A stretch of 32,630 nt of DNA from Syntrophorhabdaceae bacterium (GCA_035541755.1 DATKMQ010000051.1:1-32630); one strand, 5' to 3'. Positions 22,349 through 30,706 are shown, counted from the stretch's first letter. A program made the numbers and translations. The notes: generated by a model not told the origin, from the sequence alone.

Positions 22349-23538
22349 GATCTGCCTCCAGCCCCTTCAAGGGCTTCCACAGCCGGCATGGTCTTCCCCT
22401 CCAGAAGTTCGAGGAAGGCGCCGCCACCCGTTGAAATATAGGATATTTTAGAACTGACCCCTGCTTTGTGGACCGCCGAATCGGTGTCGCCGCCTCCGAT
22501 AATAGAAAGGGCTCCGGAGTCAGCCACCGCATTCGCTACCGCAAAAGTGCCTTTACTGAAGGCTTCAAGCTCGAACATACCCATGGGGCCGTTCCAGACG
22601 ATCGTGTTCACACCTTTCAGGGCTTCCGCAAACAGCGAAATCGTATCCGGCCCTATATCGAGCCCCATATAATCTTTGGGAATCTGATCAACCGGAATCA
22701 CCTTTGTCGCAACACCGGCTTCCGCCTTGTCCGCTGCCACACAATCACGGGGCAGATATATGCCGACCTCCTTCACCTTGGCCTTGTCCATGATCTCTTT
22801 CGCCTTGTCTACCATGTCATACTCGCAGAGGGACTTTCCTATTTCATTGCCCAGGGCCTTCAAAAACGTGAAAGCCATACCCCCTCCAATGATCAGTTTA
22901 TCCACCTTGTCTATCAGGTTCTCCAGCACGCCTATTTTATCCGAAACTTTGGCTCCGCCCACGATTGCAACGAGCGGGCGCGCCGGATTCTTCATGGCCT
23001 TGTTGAAATACTCAATTTCATCTTTTAATAGAAAGCCTGCCACGCTTACCGGGGCGAACTGCGTGATAGCTGCATTGGATGCAGCCTTTCGATGGGCAAC
23101 GGCGAAGGCGTCGTCCACGTAGACATCGCACAGCTTCGCGAGCTCTTTAGCAAACTCGGGATCATTCTTCTCATCGCCGATATGAAACCTGAGGTTTTCA
23201 AGCAGAATCACATCCCCCTGCCTCATGGCCGCCACGGCCTTTTCCACGGCTTCGCCCACGCAGTCATCCACAAAGGTTACATCCTTCTTGAGCAGCTTCG
23301 AGAGGACCGCGGTGACGGGCCGTAACGAGAGTTTATCGACCCGCTGTCCTTTGGGCCTTCCCATATGTGACATGAGAATCACCTTTGCGTTTCTCTCCAG
23401 GCAATAGCCGATTGTCCTCAAGTGCGCCTTTATCCGGGTGTCATCGGTAATGGCCCCGGCCTCATTCACGGGAACGTTAAAGTCCGTGCGCATGAGGATT
23501 CTCTTGTTGTTTATATCGACTTCGTCTATGCACTTCAT
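22345..23538 (-). CDS. pgk: Phosphoglycerate kinase
   Basis: A 397-residue enzyme that transfers phosphate from 1,3-bisphosphoglycerate to ADP. It has R-T-D-F-N-V-P near the N-terminus, S-H-M-G-R-P-K-G, L-L-E-N-L-R-F-H, the V-G-G-A-K-V-S-D-K hinge region, W-N-G-P-M-G-M-F-E and the nucleotide loop G-G-G-D-T-D-S-A. ATG 23538 is preferred over the GTG one codon earlier, because the GGAGGTG site is then five bases away instead of two. The stop overlaps the tpiA start. Confidence 0.98.
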   Translation of the reverse strand: MKCIDEVDINNKRILMRTDFNVPVNEAGAITDDTRIKAHLRTIGYCLERNAKVILMSHMGRPKGQRVDKLSLRPVTAVLSKLLKKDVTFVDDCVGEAVEKAVAAMRQGDVILLENLRFHIGDEKNDPEFAKELAKLCDVYVDDAFAVAHRKAASNAAITQFAPVSVAGFLLKDEIEYFNKAMKNPARPLVAIVGGAKVSDKIGVLENLIDKVDKLIIGGGMAFTFLKALGNEIGKSLCEYDMVDKAKEIMDKAKVKEVGIYLPRDCVAADKAEAGVATKVIPVDQIPKDYMGLDIGPDTISLFAEALKGVNTIVWNGPMGMFELEAFSKGTFAVANAVADSGALSIIGGGDTDSAVHKAGVSSKISYISTGGGAFLELLEGKTMPAVEALEGAGGRS

Positions 23539-23582
23539 CACGGCACCTCCGACCGAACGACTTGAATGTTCAGGTGTGACAT

Positions 23583-23641
23583 TAGCGAGCTAAGGGTACA
23601 GCACATTTCTTACTTCATGACGAACGATAATAGTTCGCACA
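23583..23641. repeat. Direct repeat copy A: duplicated 3' end of gap
   Basis: This 59-base segment matches 23711-23769 with two mismatches at an offset of 128 bases. It carries a second copy of the last ~10 codons and stop of gap plus the downstream GTACCCTTAGCTC sequence, but it is detached from the gene. It lies in the gap-pgk spacer. Confidence 0.9.
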
Positions 23642-23651
23642 ACCATACTCA

Positions 23652-23721
23652 GGGGCTCGCGTCGCCCCCTCCGGCAGCAAAGCTGTCGGAGCCACCCCCT
23701 CTCGCTCCCGTAGGGAGCTAA
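23652..23721 (-). repeat. Two-hairpin dispersed repeat, copy 1
   Basis: Read on the minus strand: TTAG, then hairpin I GCTCCC-TAC-GGGAGC (23704-23718), conserved GAGAGGGGG, hairpin II with CTCCGACAGC / GCTGCCGGAG arms, then GGGGGCGACGCGAGCCCC. The same plan recurs at 30838-30901 and 30946-31016 on the other strand. This copy sits between the two direct repeats derived from the gap 3' end. Confidence 0.8.
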
Positions 23722-23769
23722 GGGTACTGCACATTTCTTACTTCATGACGAACGATAATAGTTCGCACA
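23711..23769. repeat. Direct repeat copy B: overlaps the true 3' end of gap
   Basis: Partner of 23583-23641. Positions 23738-23769 are the real final codons and stop of gap; 23711-23737 are its 3' flank and include one arm of hairpin I of the dispersed repeat. The unit contains the short palindrome CGAAC-GATAATA-GTTCG. Confidence 0.9.
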
Positions 23770-24736
23770 TTCTGTTTGAAAAACCCCATTCATTGTCATA
23801 CCAGGAGAGTACCTTTGCCATGTTGCCGCCAATTACGTAGGTATTCTCGAGGTCAATTATTGAAGAGTGCTTGTTTCCGTTAAAGTCCTTGGATACAAGA
23901 GGTTCATCGCAGCAGGCGAGGATGCCTTTCATGGGTCCTTCAGCGTATGCACGAAATTTTGCATTGATTTCATCTTTTGTCGTCTTTGTCGAGAGCGTTG
24001 CAACGAAATCAACCACTGACACATTCGGGGTCGGCACGCGAATTGATATACCGTCCAGTTTGCCTTTGAGCTCCGGCATGACTTCCGACATGGCCTTCGC
24101 AGCTCCTGTAGTAGTCGGTATCATCGAAAGCGCTGCCGCGCGGGCTCTCCTCAAGTCGCTATGCGGCTCGTCATGAATTCGCTGATCATTCGTATAAGCA
24201 TGGATCGTAGTCATCAACCCGTATTCAATCCCGAACTCCCTTTGCAATATTTTTGCAACCGGCGCCAGGCAATTTGTCGTACAGGAACCCATGGAAATAA
24301 TGTTGTGTTTCCCCTTATCGTAAACTTCTTCATTTACACCAAACACGAAGGTCACATCCGGTTTTTTCGCCGGGGCCGACACGACAACCTTTTTCGCGCC
24401 CGCGCTCAGATGTTTCTCGCCCCCTTCCCTGTCAGTAAACTTTCCCGTGCTCTCAAGCACCACATCAATGCCCAAGTCTTTCCAGGGCAGTTTTTCCGGC
24501 TCCTTCGTCTGAAACGTCTTAATGTCAACCCCGTTGACGGCAATGGCGTTGTCTTTAGCCTTAATATCGGCATCGATGATGCCGTGAATGGAATCGTACT
24601 TCAGGAGATGGGCAAGCGTCTTCGGGTCCGTAATGTCATTGATGGCCACAAATTCAACGTCTTTGTTCTTGAGGCCTGCCCTGAGAACTAATCGTCCGAT
24701 TCTTCCGAAACCGTTTATCGCTACTTTTACGGGCAT
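23738..24736 (-). CDS. gap: Glyceraldehyde-3-phosphate dehydrogenase
   Basis: A 332-residue enzyme that oxidises glyceraldehyde 3-phosphate with NAD to 1,3-bisphosphoglycerate. The N-terminal I-N-G-F-G-R-I-G-R and A-I-N-D-I-T-D indicate NAD preference. The active-site block reads S-M-G-S-C-T-T-N-C-L-A-P (Cys152), slightly unlike the usual S-N-A-S-C-T-T-N-C. The base lies in T-T-I-H-A-Y-T-N-D-Q, and the C-terminus has W-Y-D-N-E-W-G-F-S-N-R. GGGGAGG lies seven bases before the ATG. It is the first gene of gap-pgk-tpiA-secG, although the 199-base spacer to pgk carries repeats that may alter read-through. Confidence 0.98.
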   Translation of the reverse strand: MPVKVAINGFGRIGRLVLRAGLKNKDVEFVAINDITDPKTLAHLLKYDSIHGIIDADIKAKDNAIAVNGVDIKTFQTKEPEKLPWKDLGIDVVLESTGKFTDREGGEKHLSAGAKKVVVSAPAKKPDVTFVFGVNEEVYDKGKHNIISMGSCTTNCLAPVAKILQREFGIEYGLMTTIHAYTNDQRIHDEPHSDLRRARAAALSMIPTTTGAAKAMSEVMPELKGKLDGISIRVPTPNVSVVDFVATLSTKTTKDEINAKFRAYAEGPMKGILACCDEPLVSKDFNGNKHSSIIDLENTYVIGGNMAKVLSWYDNEWGFSNRMCELLSFVMK

Positions 24737-24761
24737 ATCAACCTCCCCTGTTTTTGAGTTT

Positions 24762-24791
24762 ATAGTAATGCATGAAAGCCTTGATTGTCAA
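24762..24791 (-). promoter_or_regulatory. Sigma-70 promoter of the gap operon
   Basis: Minus strand: consensus -35 TTGACA (24786-24791), 18-base spacer, -10 TACTAT (24762-24767). It lies 26 bases upstream of the gap ATG, so the leader is about 20 bases. It follows the end of pgsA closely and separates the two housekeeping units. Confidence 0.65.
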
Positions 24792-24836
24792 CCACTTTCT
24801 CCGCAAACACGAGGTCTTTATTGCGACTATAAGCGG

Positions 24837-25379
24837 TCAGTTGGCCGGGGATTGATCTACCTTTCCGCTGCGCAAAAGACGTATGCCCACAAGCACATAG
24901 TGGCAACCGGAGATAACGGTGAAAAACGCAGCGGCATAGATGAAGGCCGCGTCAAACCTTCCGCTTACGAACCAAAGGAAATACAGGATCACGGCGATCT
25001 GACTTACAGTCGTGATCTTACCCAGGATCGTCGGAACAGGCTTGACCGTACGAGCAAGCCTGTAGAGGAACAAGAAGCCGCCGGCGATTACCATGTCCCT
25101 CAAAAGAACAAGGATGAGAAGCCATGAGGGAAGAATATTTTTGAAGCTCAGCATCACGAATGCGGCAATGAGCATGGTCTTGTCCGCCAGAGGATCAAGA
25201 AAGGCCCCGAGGGTTGTCTTGAGCCCGAAGACCCGGGCGATGAACCCATCGAGCAGGTCCGTAATACCCTGGAGGATAAAAAGGTACAGCGCGTAATTAA
25301 GTCTGTCGTGATAGACCGCGAGAATAAAGAAAATAGTAATAAAGAGCCGGAAAATGGAGAGGAGATTAGGAACGTTCAT
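24837..25379 (-). CDS. pgsA: CDP-diacylglycerol-glycerol-3-phosphate 3-phosphatidyltransferase
   Basis: A 180-residue inner-membrane enzyme making phosphatidylglycerophosphate, the first committed step to phosphatidylglycerol. It carries the full CDP-alcohol phosphotransferase signature: Asp41, Asp44, Gly45, Ala48, Arg49, Gly58, Asp62 and Asp66 within D-L-L-D-G-F-I-A-R and G-A-F-L-D-P-L-A-D. Four or more hydrophobic segments are visible. The N-terminus N-V-P-N-L-L-S-I-F-R is typical. Its ATG overlaps the dnaB stop by four bases. Confidence 0.93.
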   Translation of the reverse strand: MNVPNLLSIFRLFITIFFILAVYHDRLNYALYLFILQGITDLLDGFIARVFGLKTTLGAFLDPLADKTMLIAAFVMLSFKNILPSWLLILVLLRDMVIAGGFLFLYRLARTVKPVPTILGKITTVSQIAVILYFLWFVSGRFDAAFIYAAAFFTVISGCHYVLVGIRLLRSGKVDQSPAN

Positions 25380-26749
25380 TCTCTGTAAAGGTTTTTGAAG
25401 GTTGTAAGTTTGTCGATGAATGCCAGTTCAACCGTATCAGTGGGCCCGTTCCTTTGTTTGCCGATTATCACTTCGGCAATGCCTTTATTGTCTTCCTTGT
25501 CCTTATTATACACTTCGTCACGGTAAATGAACATAATAACATCGGCGTCCTGTTCGATGGCGCCCGATTCACGGAGGTCGGCGAGCCGCGGTCTCTTATT
25601 CTCTTTTTCTCTCTGCTCCGGGGCCCTGTTCAACTGCGATATGGCGATGATAGGGACGTAAAGCTCCTTTGCAAGGGCCTTGAGAAACCTCGATATCTCT
25701 GATATTTCCTGCTCGCGCCTGTCCGTCCCCGTTCTTCCCCGCATGAGCTGGAGATAATCGACCACAATGAGGCCAAGCCCGTGTTCCTTTTTAAGCCTTC
25801 TGGATCGGGCCCGCAGTTCCAATACGGAGAGCGACGGGGAATCGTCAATGTACATGAGGGCATCGCTCAAACGGCCCGCGGCTTCGGCAAGCTTGGGCCA
25901 TTCGGCCCGGGACAAAGTCCCCGTTCTCAGCTTCGAGTGCTCGATCTCCGATTCGGAGCTTAAGAGCCTTGTCACGAGCTGTTCTTTGGACATTTCCATG
26001 GAAAATATCCCCACCGGGACAGAAGCCTCTTTTATGGTCGCCACGTGCTGGGCGATGTTCATGGCGAAGGCAGTCTTGCCCATACTGGGCCTACCCGCCA
26101 CAACAATGAGGTCTGAGTTCTGGAGCCCGCTTGTGAGTCTGTCGAGCTCCGAGAATCCTGTGGGTATACCGGTGACGGTTTGTTTCTTCTCATAGAGGCG
26201 TTCTATGGTCTTAACGTTCTCCATGACAAAATCTTTGATCGAATAAAAAGCCGGTTTAAATTTGTTCTCGGCAACCTGAAAGATCATTCTTTCAGCTTCG
26301 TCGATATAGCCATCCACGTTCGCGTCTGTTTCGAAACCCTTTTCGATGATCTCCGTTGCTACGTTCATAAGGCTCCGAAGCAGCGCCTTCTCCTTGATCA
26401 TCTTGGCGTAGTGGGCGATATTTGCCGCGCTCGGCATGAGGTCCACAAGCGTGTTCAGGTAGGTCACGCCTCCGATGCCCTCCAGTATGCCTTTGTCACG
26501 GGCGAGACTGCTTACGGTAATGAGATCGATAGCGTCGTTGCGCTCGTAGAGATCGAGCATCATTTCGTAAATTTTCCCGTGGGCGTCACGGTAAAAATCG
26601 GCGGGACCGACGATGTCGGCAACCTTGTTTATGGCCTCTGCGTCCACAAGCACGCCCCCGAGAAGAGACTGCTCCGCCTCGATGTTCTGAGGCGGGACGC
26701 GGCTTGTCGTCTGATTCGTCTCCCTGGTGTTCTTTTGGGGCCTCGCCAT
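25376..26749 (-). CDS. dnaB: Replicative DNA helicase DnaB
   Basis: A 457-residue hexameric helicase that unwinds DNA at the replication fork. The N-terminal domain opens with P-P-Q-N-I-E-A-E-Q-S-L-L-G-G (about residue 19 on). The RecA-like C-terminal domain has Walker A G-R-P-S-M-G-K-T (219-226), Walker B L-I-V-V-D-Y-L-Q-L-M, and the D-L-R-E-S-G-A-I-E-Q-D-A-D motif. Length is normal and no intein interrupts the Walker sites. It follows rplI by three bases and overlaps pgsA. Confidence 0.98.
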   Translation of the reverse strand: MARPQKNTRETNQTTSRVPPQNIEAEQSLLGGVLVDAEAINKVADIVGPADFYRDAHGKIYEMMLDLYERNDAIDLITVSSLARDKGILEGIGGVTYLNTLVDLMPSAANIAHYAKMIKEKALLRSLMNVATEIIEKGFETDANVDGYIDEAERMIFQVAENKFKPAFYSIKDFVMENVKTIERLYEKKQTVTGIPTGFSELDRLTSGLQNSDLIVVAGRPSMGKTAFAMNIAQHVATIKEASVPVGIFSMEMSKEQLVTRLLSSESEIEHSKLRTGTLSRAEWPKLAEAAGRLSDALMYIDDSPSLSVLELRARSRRLKKEHGLGLIVVDYLQLMRGRTGTDRREQEISEISRFLKALAKELYVPIIAISQLNRAPEQREKENKRPRLADLRESGAIEQDADVIMFIYRDEVYNKDKEDNKGIAEVIIGKQRNGPTDTVELAFIDKLTTFKNLYRE

Positions 26750-26752
26750 GGC

Positions 26753-27205
26753 TTATTCTTCTTGTTTTTCTACCTCGATTTTTACGCTGGCGTTCACATC
26801 CTGAGTCAGATGAATCGACACCGTATGGCTTCCCGTCATCTTGATCGGCTCGTCGATTCTGATCGCCTTCTTGTCGATCTCCAGGCTACAGGCGTTCTTA
26901 ATTGCTTCTGCGATGTCTTTGTGAGTGACGGAACCAAAGAGCCTTCCGTCGCTTCCGGCTCTCATCTTCAAGACGAGGGAGAGTTCTTCCAGCTGCGCCC
27001 TCTGGTCTTCGGCATTCTTCATATCCCTCTTTCTTTTATTATCAAGGCCCCTGACGATACTGTCGAGGCGAGTCACATTGCCTTCCGACGCAGGGATCGC
27101 GAAGCCTCTCGGAATCAGGAAGTTTCTTCCATATCCGTCCTTCACACTCACCGTGTCTCCTTTTTTTCCGGTGCCCCGTACATCTTCGGTTAGTATAAGC
27201 TTCAT
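26753..27205 (-). CDS. rplI: 50S ribosomal protein L9
   Basis: A 150-residue ribosomal protein of normal length. The N-terminal rRNA-binding domain shows M-K-L-I-L-T-E-D-V and V-K-D-G-Y-G-R-N-F-L-I-P-R-G-F-A; a long basic helix (about 44-75) connects to the C-terminal domain with G-R-L-F-G-S-V-T. GGAGG lies seven bases before the ATG. Confidence 0.98.
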   Translation of the reverse strand: MKLILTEDVRGTGKKGDTVSVKDGYGRNFLIPRGFAIPASEGNVTRLDSIVRGLDNKRKRDMKNAEDQRAQLEELSLVLKMRAGSDGRLFGSVTHKDIAEAIKNACSLEIDKKAIRIDEPIKMTGSHTVSIHLTQDVNASVKIEVEKQEE

Positions 27206-27218
27206 AAAAAAACCTCCG

Positions 27219-27497
27219 TCATCTCGTTAATGTGGTGAAAGGAAGAAAGGCGATATGGCGCGCCATCTTTATCGCTTCCTTCAGTTTTCTCTGGTGATTG
27301 GCGCAGGTTCCCGTCATTCTTCGGGGCATTATCTTACCCCGCTCGGTGATATAAAACTTCAACATCTTCGGGTCTTTGTAATCGATGGCTAGGTTGGCGT
27401 CCTGGCAGAATCTGCAGACCCTCCTCCTTACATACATCCTCTTTTTTTGACCATCCTGAGATCTTGCCGGCCTTGCCGTTCTTGTCGGTCTTGGCAT
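27219..27497 (-). CDS. rpsR: 30S ribosomal protein S18, zinc-binding form
   Basis: A 92-residue protein with a basic, Arg/Pro-rich N-terminal tail and the core [12 protein letters not shown] and R-G-K-I-M-P-R-R. Cys28, Cys31, Cys65 and His68 form C-x2-C...C-x2-H, the zinc-binding variant of S18. Its ATG follows the stop of the ssb-like gene with no gap. Confidence 0.97.
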   Translation of the reverse strand: MPRPTRTARPARSQDGQKKRMYVRRRVCRFCQDANLAIDYKDPKMLKFYITERGKIMPRRMTGTCANHQRKLKEAIKMARHIAFLPFTTLTR

Positions 27498-27767
27498 TTA
27501 CTCCTCCATCCAATAAATTTTATGCGCTTTCAACTTAAAAGCATCTTGTGACTTTGCCCTGGCTTTCATGAGCATCCCCGAAACCATGAGCACCTTACCC
27601 ACTTTCTCGCTCAAATGGACTTGAGCCTTGTTCGGTGTCCATTCAACATCGATGCGGAAGCCGCCGTCATCGACCCACAGGGGAAAAAGCACATACTTCT
27701 CGCCCCTTGGAGTATAGACGACTTCCGGCTTTGTCTTCATCGTTCCCGTGAGAAAAACCCTGTTCAC
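27498..27767 (-). CDS. Short SSB/PriB-like OB-fold protein
   Basis: An 89-residue protein starting at a GTG that overlaps the rpsF stop (GTGA). N-R-V-F-L-T-G-T-M, then P-E-V-V-Y-T-P-R-G-E-K-Y-V-L-F-P-L-W-V, resemble the first strands of bacterial single-strand DNA-binding proteins, and G-K-V-L-M-V-S-G-M-L fits strand 4. It is shorter than normal SSB (over 110 residues) and has no acidic D-D-D-I-P-F-type tail. The position between rpsF and rpsR is that of ssb in most bacteria and of priB in gamma-proteobacteria. It may serve replication restart or have lost the partner-recruiting tip; a full-length ssb would then exist elsewhere. Confidence 0.78.
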   Translation of the reverse strand: MNRVFLTGTMKTKPEVVYTPRGEKYVLFPLWVDDGGFRIDVEWTPNKAQVHLSEKVGKVLMVSGMLMKARAKSQDAFKLKAHKIYWMEE

Positions 27768-28117
27768 GCAAACTCGCCTTCCAGCTCGTCGAAGGAAACC
27801 TGATCGGGTGGTTTCTTCGGCCCTTCGTTCTTCTCATCCACGTTCACGAAAAGATGTCTCAAAACGGGATCAAGGGTCCGGTAGAACTTGCCCATAGTTG
27901 CCACGTTTCCCTCGTCCATATCGAGGAGAAAAAATATATAGTGGCCCCTGTCTTTCTTCTTGATGGGATACGCGAGCCTTCTCACGGCCCAATCGTCCTG
28001 CCGCACAATCGCGGCGCCCGCCTTCTCCAGGTTACCGAGTATCCTCTTGAGGAGCTCCTCTTCCTCTTCCTTGGCGAGGTCCGGGCTTAATATAACAATA
28101 TTTTCGTACCTTCCCAC
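27764..28117 (-). CDS. rpsF: 30S ribosomal protein S6
   Basis: A 117-residue protein with the S6 pattern: R-Y-E-N-I-V-I-L-S-P-D-L at the N-terminus, R-R-L-A-Y-P-I-K-K-K-D-R-G-H-Y in the middle, and R-T-L-D-P-V-L-R-H-L-F-V near the end. S6 binds S18, whose gene lies two positions downstream in the same unit. The C-terminal tail is acidic. Confidence 0.97.
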   Translation of the reverse strand: MGRYENIVILSPDLAKEEEEELLKRILGNLEKAGAAIVRQDDWAVRRLAYPIKKKDRGHYIFFLLDMDEGNVATMGKFYRTLDPVLRHLFVNVDEKNEGPKKPPDQVSFDELEGEFA

Positions 28118-28132
28118 TGTACTCTCCTTTCC

Positions 28133-28456
28133 TTATGATCTTTGTAGAGCTGCTACTGTGTTCTTGTCTACTTTGACTCTCACCTTCTCCGCGATCTCTA
28201 TGGTAACCGCGTCATCGGTAATGCCTGTTATTGTACCATACAAACCACCTGAAGTAATTATTTTATCACCCTTCTTCAGGTTCTCGAGAAAGCTCCGGTG
28301 TTCCTTGGCCCTCTTTTGCTGAGGCCTGATCATAAGGAAATAGAAAATCCCCACAATGGCGACCAAAAGAACAATCGACATGTACTGGCCTCCTCCGGCC
28401 TGACCTGAAGCCCCCGGATTAGTGCCCATTGCATACGCTACGTTCAACATTATCAT
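28133..28456 (-). CDS. yajC: Preprotein translocase subunit YajC
   Basis: A 107-residue single-pass membrane protein associated with SecDF. ATG 28456 is chosen because AAGGAGGTG lies seven bases upstream; the frame extends upstream into tgt without a ribosome site. The membrane segment is around residues 26-44, followed by the family motif F-L-M-I-R-P-Q-Q-K-R-A-K-E-H and the small beta domain G-D-K-I-I-T-S-G-G-L-Y-G-T-I. The first 38 bases overlap the end of tgt. secD and secF do not follow as they often do; rpsF does. Confidence 0.95.
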   Translation of the reverse strand: MIMLNVAYAMGTNPGASGQAGGGQYMSIVLLVAIVGIFYFLMIRPQQKRAKEHRSFLENLKKGDKIITSGGLYGTITGITDDAVTIEIAEKVRVKVDKNTVAALQRS

Positions 28457-29564
28457 CGTGTTCACCTCCTTCGTATCTGGTTTTAAATGCCTTGCAAAAT
28501 ACATCAAATGCGCCTTGACCAATGGCCTCGCGCATCCGTTTCATGAATTCCGTGTAGAAGAAAACGTTATGGATCGTATTGAGATAGAAGCTCGTCAATT
28601 CATGAGAAACGAGCAGGTGCCTCAAATAGGCCCTCGAATATGTCCTGCAAGTATAGCACGAACAGGTCGCATCGATAGGCCCCTGATCTTCTGTGAAACG
28701 GGCGTTCTTGAGGTTCATCCTGCCGTCCCAGGTAAAAAGGCTCCCATTGCGGGCAAGGCGCGTAGGAATGATGCAATCAAACATGTCGATGCCCCGTTTT
28801 ACGCCTTCGATGAGGTCCTCGGGCATGCCCACGCCCATCATGTAGCGGGGCTTCTCGTGAGGCAGAAGATCGATGATGGCATCGACCATGTCCCACATAA
28901 GGGTCTTGGGCTCGCCCACACTTAAGCCGCCCACGGCATAACCGTCAAAATCCATCGCAAGAAGCTCTTCAGCGGATCTAAGCCGGAGGTCCTCGAAAAA
29001 GCCACCCTGAATAATGCCGAAGAGCATCTGCGGACCCTGAGATTTTGCCTCCTTGCACCGCCTTGCCCACCTGGTTGTCAGATCAACAGAATTCTCCGTA
29101 TACTCGTAAGAAGAGGGATAAGGCGCGCACTCATCGAGACACATGGCAACGTCAGCGCCGATGTTCTCCTGCACCTTCACCATCTTTTCCGGAGTAAGGA
29201 AATGACGGGATCCGTCGATATGCGATTGGAAAAGAACACCGTCCTCCTTGATCTCCCTCAACACACCAAGGCTAAATATCTGGTATCCGCCGCTATCGGT
29301 GAGCATCGCCTCTGACCATCCGGAAAATGCGTGAATACCGCCCATGCGTCGGATCATCTCGTCGCCCGGTCGCAGGTACAGGTGATAGGCATTGGCGAGG
29401 ATCATCTGGACACCAATCTCCTTGAGTTCCCTGTGCGTCATGGCCTTGACGATGCCCTGAGTCCCCACAGGCATGAAGACCGGCGTCTCCACCGCACCAT
29501 GTCCGGTGACAAGTCTCCCTGAGCGGGCCATTCCATCCCTGGTATTAATCTCTATGGCTCTCAT
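28419..29564 (-). CDS. tgt: Queuine tRNA-ribosyltransferase
   Basis: A 381-residue enzyme that swaps guanine 34 of GU(N) tRNAs for preQ1. Key residues are present: Asp90 in T-D-S-G-G-Y-Q-I-F-S-L, the nucleophile Asp263 in F-D-C-I-I-P-T-R-L-A-R-N-G, G-I-I-Q-G-G and V-G-G-L-S-V-G-E, and a zinc site of Cys301, Cys303, Cys306 and His332. The last ~12 residues are encoded by DNA that is also the start of yajC. Its ATG overlaps the queA stop by four bases. Confidence 0.98.
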   Translation of the reverse strand: MRAIEINTRDGMARSGRLVTGHGAVETPVFMPVGTQGIVKAMTHRELKEIGVQMILANAYHLYLRPGDEMIRRMGGIHAFSGWSEAMLTDSGGYQIFSLGVLREIKEDGVLFQSHIDGSRHFLTPEKMVKVQENIGADVAMCLDECAPYPSSYEYTENSVDLTTRWARRCKEAKSQGPQMLFGIIQGGFFEDLRLRSAEELLAMDFDGYAVGGLSVGEPKTLMWDMVDAIIDLLPHEKPRYMMGVGMPEDLIEGVKRGIDMFDCIIPTRLARNGSLFTWDGRMNLKNARFTEDQGPIDATCSCYTCRTYSRAYLRHLLVSHELTSFYLNTIHNVFFYTEFMKRMREAIGQGAFDVFCKAFKTRYEGGEHDDNVERSVCNGH

Positions 29565-30589
29565 AGTATCAACATCGCGTCGCCGTAGCTATAGAATCGA
29601 TAACCCTGTGCTATGGCTTCGTCGTAGCATCCTAACAGTTCGTCGCGTCCGGCAAAAGCACTGGCGAGCGCAAGAGGCGTGGATCTGGGCAAATGAAAAT
29701 TCGTAATAAGGGCGTCGACCATCCTGAAACGGTAACCTGGATAGATAAAAAGCTCAGTACTGCCCCGAAGCGGCACATGTTCGTTCCCGGAAAAAACCGT
29801 CTCCAGTGTCCTCACCGCACTCGTGCCGCAGGCGACCACTCGTCTTCCCGCTTCCCTGGCGCTTCTTATAGATTCTCTTGCGGTTTCATCCACATCATAG
29901 TACTCCCGATGCATCCTGTGGGCCTCCACCGTATGGCTCTTCATGAGAGAAAAAGTACCTGTACCGATATGAAGCGTAATCTTGACGACCTCTACGCCCT
30001 TGCTCTCAATTGTGCGCATGAGCTCTTCGGAGAAATGGAAACCGGCGGTAGGGGCCGCAATTGAACCCTTTATTTCCGCATAGATAGTCTGATACCGCTT
30101 AATATCAAGCGCGCTATACGCGCCGTTTCCGTTATTTCTTTTGATATAGGGAGGTAGTGGCATCTTCCCGTATTCCATGACGATATCGTCGCTGTCGCCG
30201 TCATAGAGAAAGGTGACGGCAAAGGCCTCTTCCTGTCTCTGAAGAGTGGCCCGGTGCGACCCTATAGAGATTTCGAGACCATCGGCCCCGTTCTTCACAT
30301 TCTTCGCGAGGCAGAGCCACCTGTCGCGGTCCGTCTTCTCTACGAGGAGAATCTCCACCATACCACCCGTCTGTTTTTTCCCCACGAGCCTCGCAGGAAA
30401 TACCTTGCTGTTGTTGAGAACCAGAAGGTCGCCTTCGCGTAGATACTCTATGATGTCGCTGAAGCGCCTGTGCTCCATGGTCCTATGTTTCCTCTCAAAA
30501 ACGAGCAGGCGTGAACGGGTCCTGTCCTCAGGCGGATACTGCGCTATCATCTCTTTGGGCAAAGAATAGTCGAATTCTTCTATACGCAT
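29561..30589 (-). CDS. queA: S-adenosylmethionine:tRNA ribosyltransferase-isomerase
   Basis: A 342-residue enzyme that turns preQ1 in tRNA into epoxyqueuosine, acting after Tgt. The ATG at 30589 gives the usual start M-R-I-E-E-F-D-Y-S-L-P-K-E-M-I-A-Q-Y-P; upstream codons back to 30655 are not conserved. Further landmarks are R-S-R-L-L-V, L-V-L-N-N-S-K-V-F-P-A-R-L, A-A-P-T-A-G-F-H-F and the C-terminal I-T-N-F-H-L-P-R-S-T. It is the first gene of the nine-gene minus-strand unit. Confidence 0.98.
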   Translation of the reverse strand: MRIEEFDYSLPKEMIAQYPPEDRTRSRLLVFERKHRTMEHRRFSDIIEYLREGDLLVLNNSKVFPARLVGKKQTGGMVEILLVEKTDRDRWLCLAKNVKNGADGLEISIGSHRATLQRQEEAFAVTFLYDGDSDDIVMEYGKMPLPPYIKRNNGNGAYSALDIKRYQTIYAEIKGSIAAPTAGFHFSEELMRTIESKGVEVVKITLHIGTGTFSLMKSHTVEAHRMHREYYDVDETARESIRSAREAGRRVVACGTSAVRTLETVFSGNEHVPLRGSTELFIYPGYRFRMVDALITNFHLPRSTPLALASAFAGRDELLGCYDEAIAQGYRFYSYGDAMLIL

Positions 30590-30706
30590 AGACCTTTTTC
30601 TGATACCGCCAAATTGTCCTTTCTTAATAATCAGCCGGTCTCTACTCTCGCACACTACGGATCATCGGACCGATTGTTTCAATGAGACCCTATCAAACAG
30701 GCTAAT

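Noticed and set aside
26180-27193. A 337-codon plus-strand frame opposite dnaB and rplI
   Set aside because: It is antisense to two certain housekeeping genes, with no ribosome site or known domain.
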